Assembly (NCBI GenBank): GCA_029582165.1 | Contig: CM055887.1 | Span: forward strand, 14,734,190 to 14,798,189 | Length of the DNA: 64,000 bases | Direction of reading: 5' to 3' | Source: Portulaca oleracea | Lineage: Eukaryota; Streptophyta; Magnoliopsida; Caryophyllales; Portulacaceae | Shown: piece after piece, positions 1 through 9,744 of the stretch | Layout of the letters: every line of letters begins with the position of its first letter | Numbering within the stretch: position 1 is the stretch's first letter | Position numbers and translations under genes: made by a program | The notes under the pieces: model-generated | Database searches by the model: none | What the model was told of the DNA's origin: nothing | What the model saw: only the letters and a program-made list of their open reading frames with translations

Positions 1-450
1 TCTACCATTTCACCATAGCAGCTTCTTTGAAATCCGGGGAGTAAGCATTATCGCCTGTTTCCAATAATCAGCAGCTTGATCGAACCAAGCCTCTGCAATT
101 TCAGAATCTCCCTATTGAATGGCCTGTTCTCCCCGGTTGAAATAGGTGGGTCAATTCCTTTCCTTAGAACCGTACTTGAGAGTTTCCTAACTCATACGGC
201 TCCCTAGTCAATTCTTTTGGTGTCCCTTTTTTTTTTTACCTATCAAGGAAAAACGGAATGAGATTTCTTATAAATCTATCCCACTACTCGGGGTAACCAA
301 AAGAGGTTAATCACATGAATTTCAAACTTTCATTATCAGTTTTATCTTTTCTCCCACCTGTACGTGAAAGAATAAAGCATACATTAGGTATTTACTACGC
401 TAGTTAGTATTTTCCTCAAGAATAAAGAATAAAGAATAACAGTTATTTTT
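1..450 (-). pseudogene. ycf3: Plastid ycf3 (pafI) fragment inserted in the nucleus: intron 2 tail plus exon 3
   Basis: Read on the minus strand, 135 down to about 40 encodes RGEQAIQ, a stop, then [21 protein letters not shown], which I recognise as the TPR-containing exon 3 of plastid ycf3 (photosystem I assembly factor). It is preceded at 136-203 by a typical group II intron end (domain V, then the terminal AC next to the exon) and by AT-rich intron sequence up to roughly 450. A C-to-T change makes a stop in the normal Gln codon, and the exon departs from the expected C-terminus near position 40, so the copy is dead. The adjoining Ty1/copia sequence from about 470 shows that this is nuclear plastid DNA (NUPT), not a plastid contig. 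The insertion may continue left of the window. Confidence 0.85.
166..203 (-). ncRNA. Group II intron domain V (ycf3 intron 2), relict
   Basis: The reverse complement starts GAGCCGTATGAG and ends GTACGGTTCT, the two pairing arms of the catalytic domain V hairpin of plastid group II introns. It lies about 30 bases upstream of the intron end at 136, the expected spacing for domain VI. In the nucleus it has no splicing role. Confidence 0.75.
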
Positions 451-712
451 CTAGTAGAAAGTAGTAGGACAGAAGTATTAGATCAAATACCCATTGTACT
501 AAATGTTGATGATGACCGTGAAACATTTAGTGAGGCTATAGCATCTAGAGATTCTGCACTCTGGAATGAGGCAATAAATGATGAAATGGATTCAATATAT
601 TGTCCAACAATACTTGGATCTTAATGGATTTACCTCTAGATTCAAAGCCAATAGGATGTAAATGGGTATTTAGGAGGAAATACGACATTGATGGTTTCTC
701 TACAAGCCTTAA

Positions 713-1014
713 GGCCCGTTTGGACCTAGGAAAACAGGATGGAAAAACGATCTCCTGGAAAAAAAATTAGGAGGAAAAAAAATGGGGGTAAAGTAAATTT
801 CTTTCTCGTGTTTGGTTTAAGTAAAATTTTGAAGGAAAAAAAATTGATTTTCTATTCAACTTTCTTTTCCTTGTTTTGTTTGAGGAAAAGTACATGGAAA
901 AATAAAATTTGCATGAAAACTTGTAAATGTCAAGCTTCATTTTTCTAGATCATATGATGTGAATTGGAAGAGAGAGAGAGAGAGAGAGAGAAAAAGAGAG
1001 AGAGACAGAGAGAC

Positions 1015-1060
<46 letters not shown>

Positions 1061-1249
1061 AGAGAGAGAAAGAGAATAGAGTTAGAGAGAGAGAGAGAAT
1101 AGAGTTAGAGAATATAGTTAGAGAGAGAAACTTTGAGAGAGATATAGCAAGAGAGAAGAGAGACTTAGAGAGACAAAAGAGAGTTATAGAGAGAGAGAGA
1201 GAGAGCGAGAGATCGAGGAGAAGAGAAGAGAAGAGAAGTTAAAGGGGAT

Positions 1250-1303
<54 letters not shown>

Positions 1304-1321
1304 AAAGAGGGAAAAGAGAGT

Positions 1322-1380
<59 letters not shown>

Positions 1381-1692
1381 GTTAGAGAGAGACAAATGAG
1401 AGAGTTAGAGAGAGATGAGAGAGAAGAGCATTAGAGAGAGAGAGAGAGAGAGAGAGTCGAGAGAGCCACGAGAGATGAAGGAAGGAAAGGTTGACTTCTA
1501 GATCCAAAATTTTTCTCTCAACTTTCCTTCATTTTAAAGGGAAAATTTTTTGTTCTTTGTTTCCCCAAATTTTCCATGTAGTTTTCCAGCTATTTTTTAT
1601 CCATTCATTTTTCTTCAATCCAAACAAAGGAAAAATTCTCATTTTCCAAATTACTTTTTTCCCATGTCATATTCCTAAGTCCAAACGGACCC
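713..1692. mobile_element. Harbinger/Tourist-like TIR element with expanded GA core, flanked by TTAA
   Basis: The ends are inverted copies: left GGCCCGTTTGGACCTAGGAA, right (reverse complement) GGGTCCGTTTGGACTTAGGA. TTAA (709-712 and 1693-1696) flanks both sides, and removing the insert plus one TTAA restores the copia reading Ser-Leu-Lys-Thr-Arg-Leu. The duplication could be counted as TAA or TTAA; TAA/TTA is typical of PIF/Harbinger. There is no transposase. The subterminal parts on both sides carry related GGAAAA-rich sequence, and the centre is a degenerate GA tract. Confidence 0.8.
969..1462 (+). repeat. About 490-bp degenerate (GA)n/(AG)n microsatellite
   Basis: Almost pure AG dinucleotide runs, broken by short AGTTAGAG, AAGAG and ACAGAG variants. 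It forms the core of the TIR element at 713-1692. GAGTTAGAG-type interruptions recur several times, suggesting expansion of a compound unit rather than one slippage event. Confidence 0.95.
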
Positions 1693-3090
1693 TTAAGACT
1701 AGGCTAGCGGCTAAAGGTTTTACTCAAAAGGAAGGTATCAATTACTTTGATACATTTGCTCCTATAACGAGAATTACGTCCACTAGGATTTTGTTTGCAC
1801 TAGCTTCAATATTTAAGCTACATGTACATCCTATGGATATAAAAACAACATTTCTAAATGGAGATTTAGAAGAGGAGGTTTATATGGAGCAATCTGATAG
1901 CTTCATATGACCAGGAAATGAAAAGAAGGTATGTAAATTGGTTAAATCCTTATATGGTTTAAAACAAGCACCCAAACAGTGGCATGAAAAGTTTGATGTT
2001 GCGCTTCTCTCAAATGGGTTTCTCCATAATAACTCGGATTAGTGCAATTCGAAGTTTATATATTCCTATGGAGTTATCATATATCTCCATGTAGATGACA
2101 TGCTCCTATTTGAAACCAATTTCATGGAAAAAATGAAACTAAGAAGTATCTCACTTCTCAATTTAAGATGAATGATCTTTATGAAGTTGATATTATCTTA
2201 GGCATAAAAGTTAAAAGGCATACTGAAGGTTTTGCCTTGAGTCAGTCTCATTATATTGAGAAAGTGTTGACTAAGTTCAAACACCTCAATATAAAAGGAT
2301 GCAAAATTCCCTATGATCCAAGTGTTCACTTAGTAGAGAACACATGAAGGGTGGTTGCATAGTTGGAGTATGCTGGTGTTATAGGGAGTCTTATGTATGG
2401 AATTCAATGTACCATGTCAGACATTGCATTTGTCGTGTGCAAACTATCAAGGTATGCAAGTAAGCCAGGTACATAATATTGGAAAACCATTGCAAGAGTA
2501 CTTGGATACTTGAAAAAAACAGTTGACTTAGGCCTCTTTTACAATGATTTTCCATCTGTTTTAGAGGGGTTCACATATGCTAGTTGGATAACTAGCTCCA
2601 AAGATAACAAGTTAACATTATGATTGATATTTACTCTACGAGGATGAGCCATTAGTTGGGCCTCTAAAAAGCAAACTTGTATCTCACATTCGACCATGGA
2701 ATTTACTGATGGATAATAATTTTGGCCACAACCTATATCAGCCACTTCCTTATACTGTGATAGTCAGACTACCATGTCTCGAGCTTATAGTAAAATCTAT
2801 AATGGGAAGTCTAGACCCATTAGCTTGAGGCATGCTTATGTGAGACATTTGATTGAAGATGGTGTTATAACAATTATCTATGTCAAATCAACTCTAAATC
2901 TAGCAGACCTCTAGACTAAAGGTTTGCCAAGAGATTTGGTGAAAAACACCCGCTACCTGGCCACCAAATACATTTTAAGATTTTGGGTCACTTACACTAA
3001 TTGATGGTTTAATCATATGATACTTTTAGATATGCAATCTCATAATAAGGATTGGGTAGGTTTCAGAACCTTCACTAACTATTAGGGGAT

Positions 3091-3440
3091 TGTTGAATAG
3101 TTAGTAAAAGTTGTTATTAATAATTGTTGTCCTACATGGATAGAATAATGAAGATTCCAGCTCCTTAAGGGAAATAAATAGTTTGCTCATAAATAATGTC
3201 TCAAATGGACATAATAAGGTTATTTCTCGCTCTTTATAATTTAAAGAGTGTTATGAGCCCATAACTGAATAAGCTAAGGAAGCATTGAACGGCACACGCA
3301 CACGCACACGCGCGCCGTGTGGGCTGTAGGGTGCTAGAGATGCTTATTAGCGCACTTGGAACTTAGCAAGTGAGCTCGGAGCATAAGAGCAGATAATATA
3401 AATTATCACATTTGTTTTAAATTTTTTTGTTCTAGTATAG
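3091..3440 (+). repeat. 3' LTR of the copia element (right end uncertain)
   Basis: After the decayed RNase H end, a polypurine tract (AGGGGAT, 3084-3090) is followed by TGTTGAATAG, the usual polypurine tract to LTR junction of copia elements. The right end of the LTR could not be fixed because no second LTR copy is in the window. A short CACACG-type microsatellite sits at 3293-3316. Confidence 0.6.
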
Positions 3441-3739
3441 TTAGGAAGTTAGGCAGTTAGGATAAGTTTTAACTGTTTTTGAAAGTCAGATCTTATCCTA
3501 TCCAATCTGATATAATCAAGCAGATGTTGAAGGAGGTTGATTAAATAAGAAATCGATCTAGAAGCTTTGTTGTATCTAGAAACACGAATTTGCATGAGGT
3601 GTAAATATTGTCTTAAAGATAATGATCTAATCACACCTCAAAGCCTCAATCAATCCCATTTTTCTGCAATGTTCAATACATGTATTAATTAAATTCAATT
3701 GTTTAGAGATAGCTTTATTTTTCTTAGATAAAATGAAAA

Positions 3740-3895
3740 AAAAAAAATCACAGCAATGACCTGACAACCCAATCCAAATCGCCTGAAGACGAAGTACACC
3801 CGACCTATATTTATCCAAAGTCGAAATACACCCGATTCATATTTAGCCGAAAGTGGAATACCTTCGACTTGCATTTAGCCCACCCGTCTGAATTA
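3740..3895. mobile_element. Possible hAT-type element remnant
   Basis: The stretch repeats phrases such as ATACACCCGACC and ATATTTAGCCGAAA, closely like the subterminal region of the hAT element at 29952-30811 (near 30670-30790). No terminal repeats or duplications are visible, so this is only a homology remnant. Confidence 0.35.
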
Positions 3896-4055
3896 ATAGA
3901 TCTTTATCCAAATAATTTTTATAAGTGGGTCATAATTTAAATATATACATCTTGTGTGGCATGTTACTTGTTCATTTAGTCAAAATTTAGAAAATCAATG
4001 AAATGAGTTAATCAAGTATTGTCTTGTATGAAAGGTTGTGAAACATTAATATTAA

Positions 4056-4434
4056 GGCTTGTTTTTTCATGGTTGACAAATCATGCTACACAAAGATACC
4101 GCATATACAACCCGCCACAAAATACCATTCTACCACAATTTACCACAACCCACCACAAATTACTTTTCACAATTACCAATATAATATTTATATATATATT
4201 TCAACTCACTTTTTCACAATTACCTTATCATCCAAAAACAATACAATATTTCAACTCACTTTTTCCAATTACTTTTTCACAATTACCAATACAATATTTA
4301 TATATATATATATATACAAAAAAAAAAACCCATCACAACATACCAATAACCCGCCACAACATACCACAACCCGCCATAATTTCACCACACTATACCGCAT
4401 CATACCGTAGAATGCCGCATAAAAGAACAGGGCC
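4056..4434. mobile_element. Harbinger-type MITE, CCGTTCTTTTATG family (copy 1)
   Basis: The left end is GGCTTGTTTTTTCATGG; the right end (reverse complement) is GGCCCTGTTCTTTTATGCGG. TAA is duplicated at 4053-4055 and 4435-4437. The interior is rich in CCACAA-type repeats and an AT run, as in the other family members at 6822, 8214, 8900, 50783, 60550 and 61727. Confidence 0.75.
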
Positions 4435-4449
4435 TAAATTGTGTAAATA

Positions 4450-4681
4450 CTCCCTCCGTTTTTTTATTTGTCATTCACGTTTTTGAGGTCCGTCTTTGAT
4501 CAACAATTTACACATAATATTTTTATAAAAAAATACAACATTATACTTTTTTAATAATATTTTTCATTACGAATCTAATGGTATCAATTTTGTTTGATGA
4601 ATCATTACAGAAATTAAGATTTTAGCGGTCAAATTTTTTGACACGATTATTTAGGTGACATTTAAATAAAAACGGAGGGAG
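4450..4681. mobile_element. Stowaway (Tc1/mariner-type) MITE
   Basis: This 232-bp element begins CTCCCTCCGTTTTTTTATTT and ends with the inverse AAATAAAAACGGAGGGAG. TA duplications lie at 4448-4449 and 4682-4683. Terminal sequence, size and target site are all diagnostic of Stowaway. There is no coding capacity. Confidence 0.92.
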
Positions 4682-4683
4682 TA

Positions 4684-5350
4684 TATTGTTCACTCTTATT
4701 TTTTTCTATTTTTGTAAAAGAAAACTATTTATAAAAATAATTAATCAGAAAAAGTTGCATTTAAATTATAAATGACAGATACTACCTAAAAAAAAACTGG
4801 TTAAAATAACCATTATTATAGGACGGAGTTAGTAGCATATACAAAAACTAGGATAATAATTTCTAAATAATAATATGAAAAATAGATTTCACTTGTGGAT
4901 TTCCGAACCTGAAATGGCTATTTATACAATTATACTGAAGTAGAAAAGGCCAATAATTAATTGATACCAATATTAACCACCATAGGGGAGTAGCCCCTTT
5001 TTCTCTTCAGATCAACCAACGAAAGAAACAAAACAAAAAGAAAAAAAAAAAGTTTGCCAACGCTAATCCGCTATACACTACGCTAATTGTATCCGAAATC
5101 CTAAAACAAAAATTACAAATTGTCAAAAACAATTACAAAAAAATTATTATTGACAACGACTACGCAATTTGCCAGTTTTCCAATTTCCAACCATGCGATC
5201 GAGCTTCAACATTGAGTTCACTCGCCTTCGCACCCCATCAAAAAAATATTTTCCAACCAATATTTGTTTTACCCCAACAAAATCAAAATTTGATTGATTT
5301 TTGAACCCCCGAGAAAGGAGAAAATAATGAAATTACAAAGGATTTTTTTT
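4684..5350. other. Intergenic, AT-rich; 3' flank of the S40 gene
   Basis: I see no gene here. A decayed GGACGGAG end near 4822 may be a Stowaway remnant. The part next to 5351 should hold the 3' untranslated region of the minus-strand S40 gene, but no clear polyadenylation signal stands out. Confidence 0.5.
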
Positions 5351-5917
5351 TTACCCCTCGAAGCCGGTCTGACTCCAAACGGCATCACGAACCCGGCTCA
5401 TATCCCGGCCCTTGAGGGTCCGACCCACCCCTTCATAAACCGACATGGCGTGCGACTTCCTACTTCGAGCCAAGTACTCATGTGGTGGTTCCATGGCCGA
5501 TTCACCACCTCGATGGTCATCTTCGTCCGAGTCATGCATCGACTCGATCGAGTTCACTCGGTAGATCTTGCTCCAATCAGGCACGCTCACCGGCGCAGAC
5601 GTGGCCACGTTCCTTCCCCCAGAGAACTGGTGGACTATCCTACTCGACGACGTCGTTCTGTCCTCGAACGCTAGAGACAACCCACCTAGGTGCCTCTCCC
5701 GAGTTCCATGCCTTCTCTCGGCAGCGGCGCGTGGATTCCACTCTCCGCCGGAGCTTCCGTGATAGTGATGCTGGTGATGGTTTTCCGGAGCCTGTTCCAC
5801 CATGGACCACATATCCTCCTCCCCGTACTCCTCCGCAGCCGCACCTCCGTGGTTGAAGTTCCCCAAGCCTAAGAGGCGCTCGCTGCGCGTGGAAGTCAGT
5901 CTCCGGCCTTTCGCCAT
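5351..5917 (-). CDS. S40-type senescence regulator (DUF584 family), intronless, complete
   Basis: This is a 188-residue protein of the plant-specific S40/DUF584 'senescence regulator' family, small and mostly nuclear proteins linked to leaf senescence and stress. The family blocks appear in order. The N-terminus is MAKGRRLTSTRSERLLG (1-17). A mid block around SAPVSVPDWSKIYR (107-120) is the conserved PV-x-(I/V)PDW motif. EPPHEYLA lies at 143-150. The C-terminal block runs from GRTLKGRDMSRVRD (165-178) to TGF. A His-rich stretch (about 47-53) and an acidic patch (about 129-134) are variable linkers. Length fits the family and no intron is needed. Base composition is clearly more GC-rich than the surroundings. 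The ATG at 5917 is chosen because it starts the conserved MAKGR block. A TATA box lies upstream. Other frames across this segment are shadows. Confidence 0.92.
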   Translation of the reverse strand: MAKGRRLTSTRSERLLGLGNFNHGGAAAEEYGEEDMWSMVEQAPENHHQHHYHGSSGGEWNPRAAAERRHGTRERHLGGLSLAFEDRTTSSSRIVHQFSGGRNVATSAPVSVPDWSKIYRVNSIESMHDSDEDDHRGGESAMEPPHEYLARSRKSHAMSVYEGVGRTLKGRDMSRVRDAVWSQTGFEG

Positions 5918-6031
5918 TTGTCCGGCGATATTAAGGAATAATAAATTAATAACCCGACTTAGAAAATCAGGAGTTCTGGGGGGTTAGATGTAAGATGTTA
6001 GCATAAGATGGCAATGGAGGGAGGAGATGGT

Positions 6032-6041
6032 GTATATATAG
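6032..6041 (-). promoter_or_regulatory. TATA box of the S40 gene
   Basis: On the minus strand the sequence reads CTATATATACACC, about 115 bases upstream of the ATG at 5917. Transcription starting about 30 bases downstream would give a 5' untranslated region near 85-90 bases, normal for a small plant gene. Confidence 0.6.
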
Positions 6042-6821
6042 AATTATGAGAAGAGTGTTTTCCGTTTGTGTATGCATGAGGTGGGGTTATTTCAGTTCAT
6101 TTCATTTGAATTTGGGGTGAATTTGCGATGCATTTGGTGGGGTTTTGATTTGGGGTCTAAGTTTACTGAGACGGGAGAGAGAATTAGATTCATTTGATTC
6201 TTTGAAAAGAATGGAACGGAATTATTTGATAGAAAGTGGAGGAGAAAACAAAAAGAAAAGACTTGGGAAAATTAAAATAAAGAAAGTAAATAGTGAAGTG
6301 ATGATTGGAGTGATTGATTGGAATGGGACTCTGTTGATTATCACGCGCTTCATGTGGTGCGTTGGATGGACGTCCACTTGATTAGCTCACTTAGTTTTCA
6401 CAAATTCGTTTTGATTTCAAAGCCTACAAGCAAGGGGAGAATGAGAATCAAGGGGTGACCGGATGAGCATTTCCTTTTCTTTTTCTTTTTTTTCTGCCAC
6501 AACATTTCTCATTTTCTCCCACGTATAAAAACTAGAAAGAAATGAACGGCATAATTAGCAATGAAAATTTGATTCAATTATAGTCCGATGGATGTTGCTT
6601 TGTGTTGAGGTCTAAGTTTAATTGTCTTTTTTTCTAGTTCAACATATTACAAATTTTGTCTAAATGCACAGTATAGATGCTTCCCTTTTCCTTTTTGGGG
6701 CCAAAATTTTATTGAATATGCTTTGAAGTAATAGAAGTACAATGACACATGAAAACAATAAAAGTATTATTAGCATAATCTTTTGAAATTGATATTCTTG
6801 TATGGTTTCTGATATACTTTA
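6042..6821. other. Upstream region of the S40 gene; nothing else recognised
   Basis: AT-rich, with no convincing gene. It contains a GGACGTCC palindrome near 6369, which could be a bZIP-type site, but nothing ties it to the gene. Confidence 0.4.
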
Positions 6822-7008
6822 TCCATTTTTTGTCTATCTTATGCGGCTGGTTGGTTGCGGTTCCACATTGCGCCACGACTTTCCATATTTCACCACAATC
6901 CACCACAATCTACCAACCCACTTACAATTGTTTACACCACATTATTCCACAATCCACCACAACATTCCACAATTCACCACAATTTTTAAATTTCCACCAC
7001 ACCGCACA
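6822..7008. mobile_element. Harbinger-type MITE, left part, split by a solo LTR
   Basis: From TTATGCGGCTGGTTGGTTGC onward the sequence matches the MITE family ends and CCACAA-rich interior. It stops at the LTR start (7009) and resumes at 8178-8210 with GCACGGCAACCAAACATATA and the family right end AAAGAACAAGGC. The leftmost boundary is degraded. Confidence 0.7.
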
Positions 7009-7172
7009 TATTCGGTCTCATTTCGAACCGAATTGATACCGTTAATAAAGGGCTTGCTTGTTTTAGACCCCTAATTATGAGTAAATTATGGTGAATTTGT
7101 GTTTTGTAGGATAAAACAAGGATTTAAGTTAAAGGGAGACAAAAGAGGCAAAAACAACCCAATTCTAGCAGC

Positions 7173-7386
7173 GTAGCGGCCGCTACAAAGGGCGTAGCGC
7201 CCGCTACAGCAAGACAGAAGATCCTCGCGCCCTCGACCAAATCTTGCGACGCCCGCGAACACTTGCACAGAAATTCGTCGTGCTCGCGACATACTTTGTA
7301 GCGCCCGTGACACCCGAGAGCAAGAATTGACGGAAGCTTTCTGCCGAGTCGGTCGCGCCCGCAACCTCAGACGTCGCGCCCGCAAC
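7173..7386. repeat. Array of at least seven 14-bp CpG palindrome-like motifs in the LTR
   Basis: Copies are GTAGCGGCCGCTAC (7173-7186, perfect palindrome), GTAGCGCCCGCTAC (7194-7207), CTCGCGCCCTCGAC (7224-7237), GTCGTGCTCGCGAC (7277-7290), GTAGCGCCCGTGAC (7298-7311), GTCGCGCCCGCAAC (7352-7365) and the same again at 7373-7386. They lie upstream of the LTR TATA box. Confidence 0.85.
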
Positions 7387-7466
7387 GGGACTTATAACGG
7401 GAAAAATAAACGCGGCCGCTGCTAGGGTTTTGGGGGGGTTTTATTATTTCCTTCCCTGTTCCTTTC

Positions 7467-7475
7467 TATATAAAA
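7467..7475 (+). promoter_or_regulatory. LTR promoter TATA box
   Basis: CTATATAAAAACAC lies within the solo LTR, downstream of the CpG palindrome array, where the U3/R boundary would be expected. Confidence 0.55.
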
Positions 7476-8177
7476 ACACTATTATACTTCATTATAGATA
7501 TACCTTTAGTTTTACATTAGTTTTTCATTAGCTCTTAATTAGTTTCCATTAGATTTAATCATGATCCTTATAGTTTAGTTTTAAGTTCTGTCCTTCGATT
7601 GTAATTCATGTTTTCAAAGTTGCAATTCAATTCAAGATTTCCATTATTCTTTCTTGCCTTCTGCTCTGTTATTTTGATTTTCATAAGAATTAGTTCACAC
7701 CAAAAATCCAATTTTTAGTGAAGAGGAGGATTAAGGTTCCTCGAATTCTCCCTTCAGGTGAGGATTCGAGCTGTCTTAGTAATTCGAATCACACCTTTCT
7801 TGTTTGTTCGGGAGAAAGATCCAATGATTCAAGACTCAAGATTAGTACAAAGCATTCCAGGTTAATATTTTCTACTTTAGATTCAATAATTAATTTAGTT
7901 TTATCATTCATCGCTATAATTTACTTTCTTGAATATGCATTTGTTTTCTTGTTCAGTTTCTTGTTCTTGTTTCTTTAGGTTAAGTTTTGTGTCCCAATTC
8001 ATGTTTTCCTTAGTTTTTATTGTTTTCAATTCATAATTAGCTTAGTTTAATTATTTCAATTATTTACTGCTTTCCGCAATTTGAAACGCCAATCAAACCA
8101 ATTACCTTAGCCTAACACACCATTCATGTGGATACTGACAACCCTACTCTGAGAACCCAAAATACCACAACCGAACA

Positions 8178-8210
8178 GCACGGCAACCAAACATATAAAA
8201 GAACAAGGCG
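8178..8210. mobile_element. Right part of the MITE split by the solo LTR
   Basis: GCACGGCAACCAAACATATA continues the MITE left half exactly across the solo LTR insertion. The right terminal AAAGAACAAGGC abuts the TAA of the next MITE. Confidence 0.65.
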
Positions 8211-8213
8211 TAA

Positions 8214-8551
8214 GACCTTGTTCTTTCATGTGACACGATATCACACCTATTACAATTTATCACTTTACCCACAAACTATTACATATGACCATATCATATC
8301 ACACTATACCGGGATAATCATAATTTTCTCTCTTATCACTTTTCTTTCTTTTCCCTTTTCTCACTATTTTTCACTTTTCTTTCTCCTAACGTTTCTCACT
8401 ATTTTTCGTTTTTCTATCTCCTCGCCTACAACACCAACCACTCTTACCACAATTTATCGCACTGTATCACATCTTGTCATATCACACTATCCACATTTTT
8501 ACCATACCACACCATTATCATACTTTACCCACCATAGAAAGGAATATGGTC
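8214..8551. mobile_element. Harbinger-type MITE of the same family (copy 3)
   Basis: Ends are GACCTTGTTCTTTCATGTG and (reverse complement of right) GACCATATTCCTTTCTATGG, with TAA duplicated at 8211-8213 and 8552-8554. It sits directly beside the preceding MITE, sharing its flank. Confidence 0.7.
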
Positions 8552-8899
8552 TAAGCTTTTAACTAACTTTTCATTATTTATATTACTTATCACTTTACAA
8601 TTCTAATAACAAATTAAATATTATTTTTCTTATTTTACTCTTGAAATTCATTAAATACAGCGACGAATTCAGAAACTAAATTTTAGAGGGGTAAAAATTT
8701 AAACTCACGAATAATTGAAAATTTTCATATAATTAGCAAAAGTTTAAAAATAAATAATAAATTAAATACAAACAGCTCATAGGTATTAAAAAAATTCTTA
8801 TAATATATATTATATTGTATAATATAAGGTTCACAATTTTCTTCGTTTTTTTGCATTCTATACTTAAAAGATATGTAAATGTTGCTACCAACTTATTTA

Positions 8900-9161
8900 G
8901 GCCCCGTTCTTTTATATAGTTGGTTGCAGTGCGGTGGGGAAGAAATGTGGTGGGTTGTGGTGGGCTGGGAAAAGTTGTGGTGGCCGGATTATGGTGGGTT
9001 GGGGAAAGTTGTGGCGGATTGTGGTGGGTTGAGAAAAGTTTAACTTTTAATAAAAAGTTAAATAAAATTGAAAAAGTAAATGGTGGTGGGTTGTGGTATA
9101 ATACAAAAAGTAAAGGTACAGTGTGGAACCGCAACCAACTAGCCGCATAAAAGAACGGGCC
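8900..9161. mobile_element. Harbinger-type MITE, best-preserved family member
   Basis: Ends are GGCCCCGTTCTTTTATATAG and (reverse complement of right) GGCCCGTTCTTTTATGCGGC, followed inward on both sides by TTGGTTGC(A/G)G. TTA is duplicated at 8897-8899 and 9162-9164. This copy defines the family. Confidence 0.85.
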
Positions 9162-9744
9162 TTAAGATTATTCAACAATTATATCTAACTAACCCAAATT
9201 TAAGTAATTAATATCATGTTCACACGTGATCAATTTTTCCAAATATTTGAATTGTATAAGCAAGAAAATGTTGTTGATAGACATAAAAGTTAAGAACAGT
9301 AACCATAAATCAACACAAACACAAGTAATAACCCACAAATACAATAGAAGTCGACTAGATGTTGATTCAAACAATCAAATTAATCTAAGTTAATTAAAGA
9401 CCCAAGAGTGCTTGTAAATGATAAACAAAAAATAAAAATAAAACTAAATAAAAAAATTGCATTTTTTAGAAGTAAAAATATGTTCAGGTATGTTTAACAG
9501 TTCACAAAATTATAATTAAGTTGAAAAAAATAAATTCTTAGGCGAAAACAATATTGAATTGACTGCTTAAACAATAACATTTCATGACTTTTTATAAATC
9601 ATGATAAATATTATATACATTTACTTTAATACAAAAAAATAACAATTATATATTTTCTTTTACCCAAAAAGCAGGGTCAGTTAACCCCATGTGAACCCAT
9701 GCCACCTTGTTTCTGCCCGTGATTGAACATACATAAATATTAAT

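Larger units (their letters stand above)
470..3090 (+). mobile_element. Ty1/copia retrotransposon, 3' part (reverse transcriptase-RNase H), decayed
   Basis: Forward-strand translation with frame changes gives the copia reverse transcriptase and RNase H order. About 520-710 encodes ETFSEAIASRDSALWNEAIN and, after a frame change, KPIGCKWVFRRKYD. About 1697-1900 encodes RLAAKGFTQKEGINYFDTFA and DIKTTFLNGDLEEEVYMEQ. About 1930-1990 carries the KSLYGLKQAPKQWHEKFD block. The RNase H end near 2760-2940 includes SRAYSKIYNGKSR. The catalytic YVDD box reads HVDD near 2090, and several in-frame stops are present, so it cannot be active. A 980-bp TIR element interrupts it at 713-1692. Gag, protease and integrase are missing on the left. 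It is the same family as the copia at 51590-55279. Confidence 0.85.
7009..8177 (+). mobile_element. Solo LTR of the gag-only element family
   Basis: It starts TATTCGGTCTCATTTCG and ends ACCACAACCGAACA, forming the short inverted LTR ends TGTTCGG/CCGAACA (one mutation). It aligns over its length, in opposite orientation, with the LTRs at 43508-44726 and 48428-50606: the start, the AGAGGAGGATTAAGG region near 7720, and the GACAACCCT end. The flanks are GCACA and GCACG, a 5-bp duplication with one CpG-type change inside a MITE. No internal region follows, so it is a solo LTR. Confidence 0.8.

Noticed and set aside
1..450. The window being part of a plastid genome
   Set aside because: Plastid similarity is short, damaged and directly followed by nuclear retrotransposons.
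5294..5987. Several plus-strand frames opposite the S40 gene
   Set aside because: They are shadows of the GC-rich minus-strand S40 frame with no family motifs.
7086..7385. 99-codon minus-strand frame
   Set aside because: It arises from the CpG palindrome array in the solo LTR; composition explains the Arg-rich, low-information protein.
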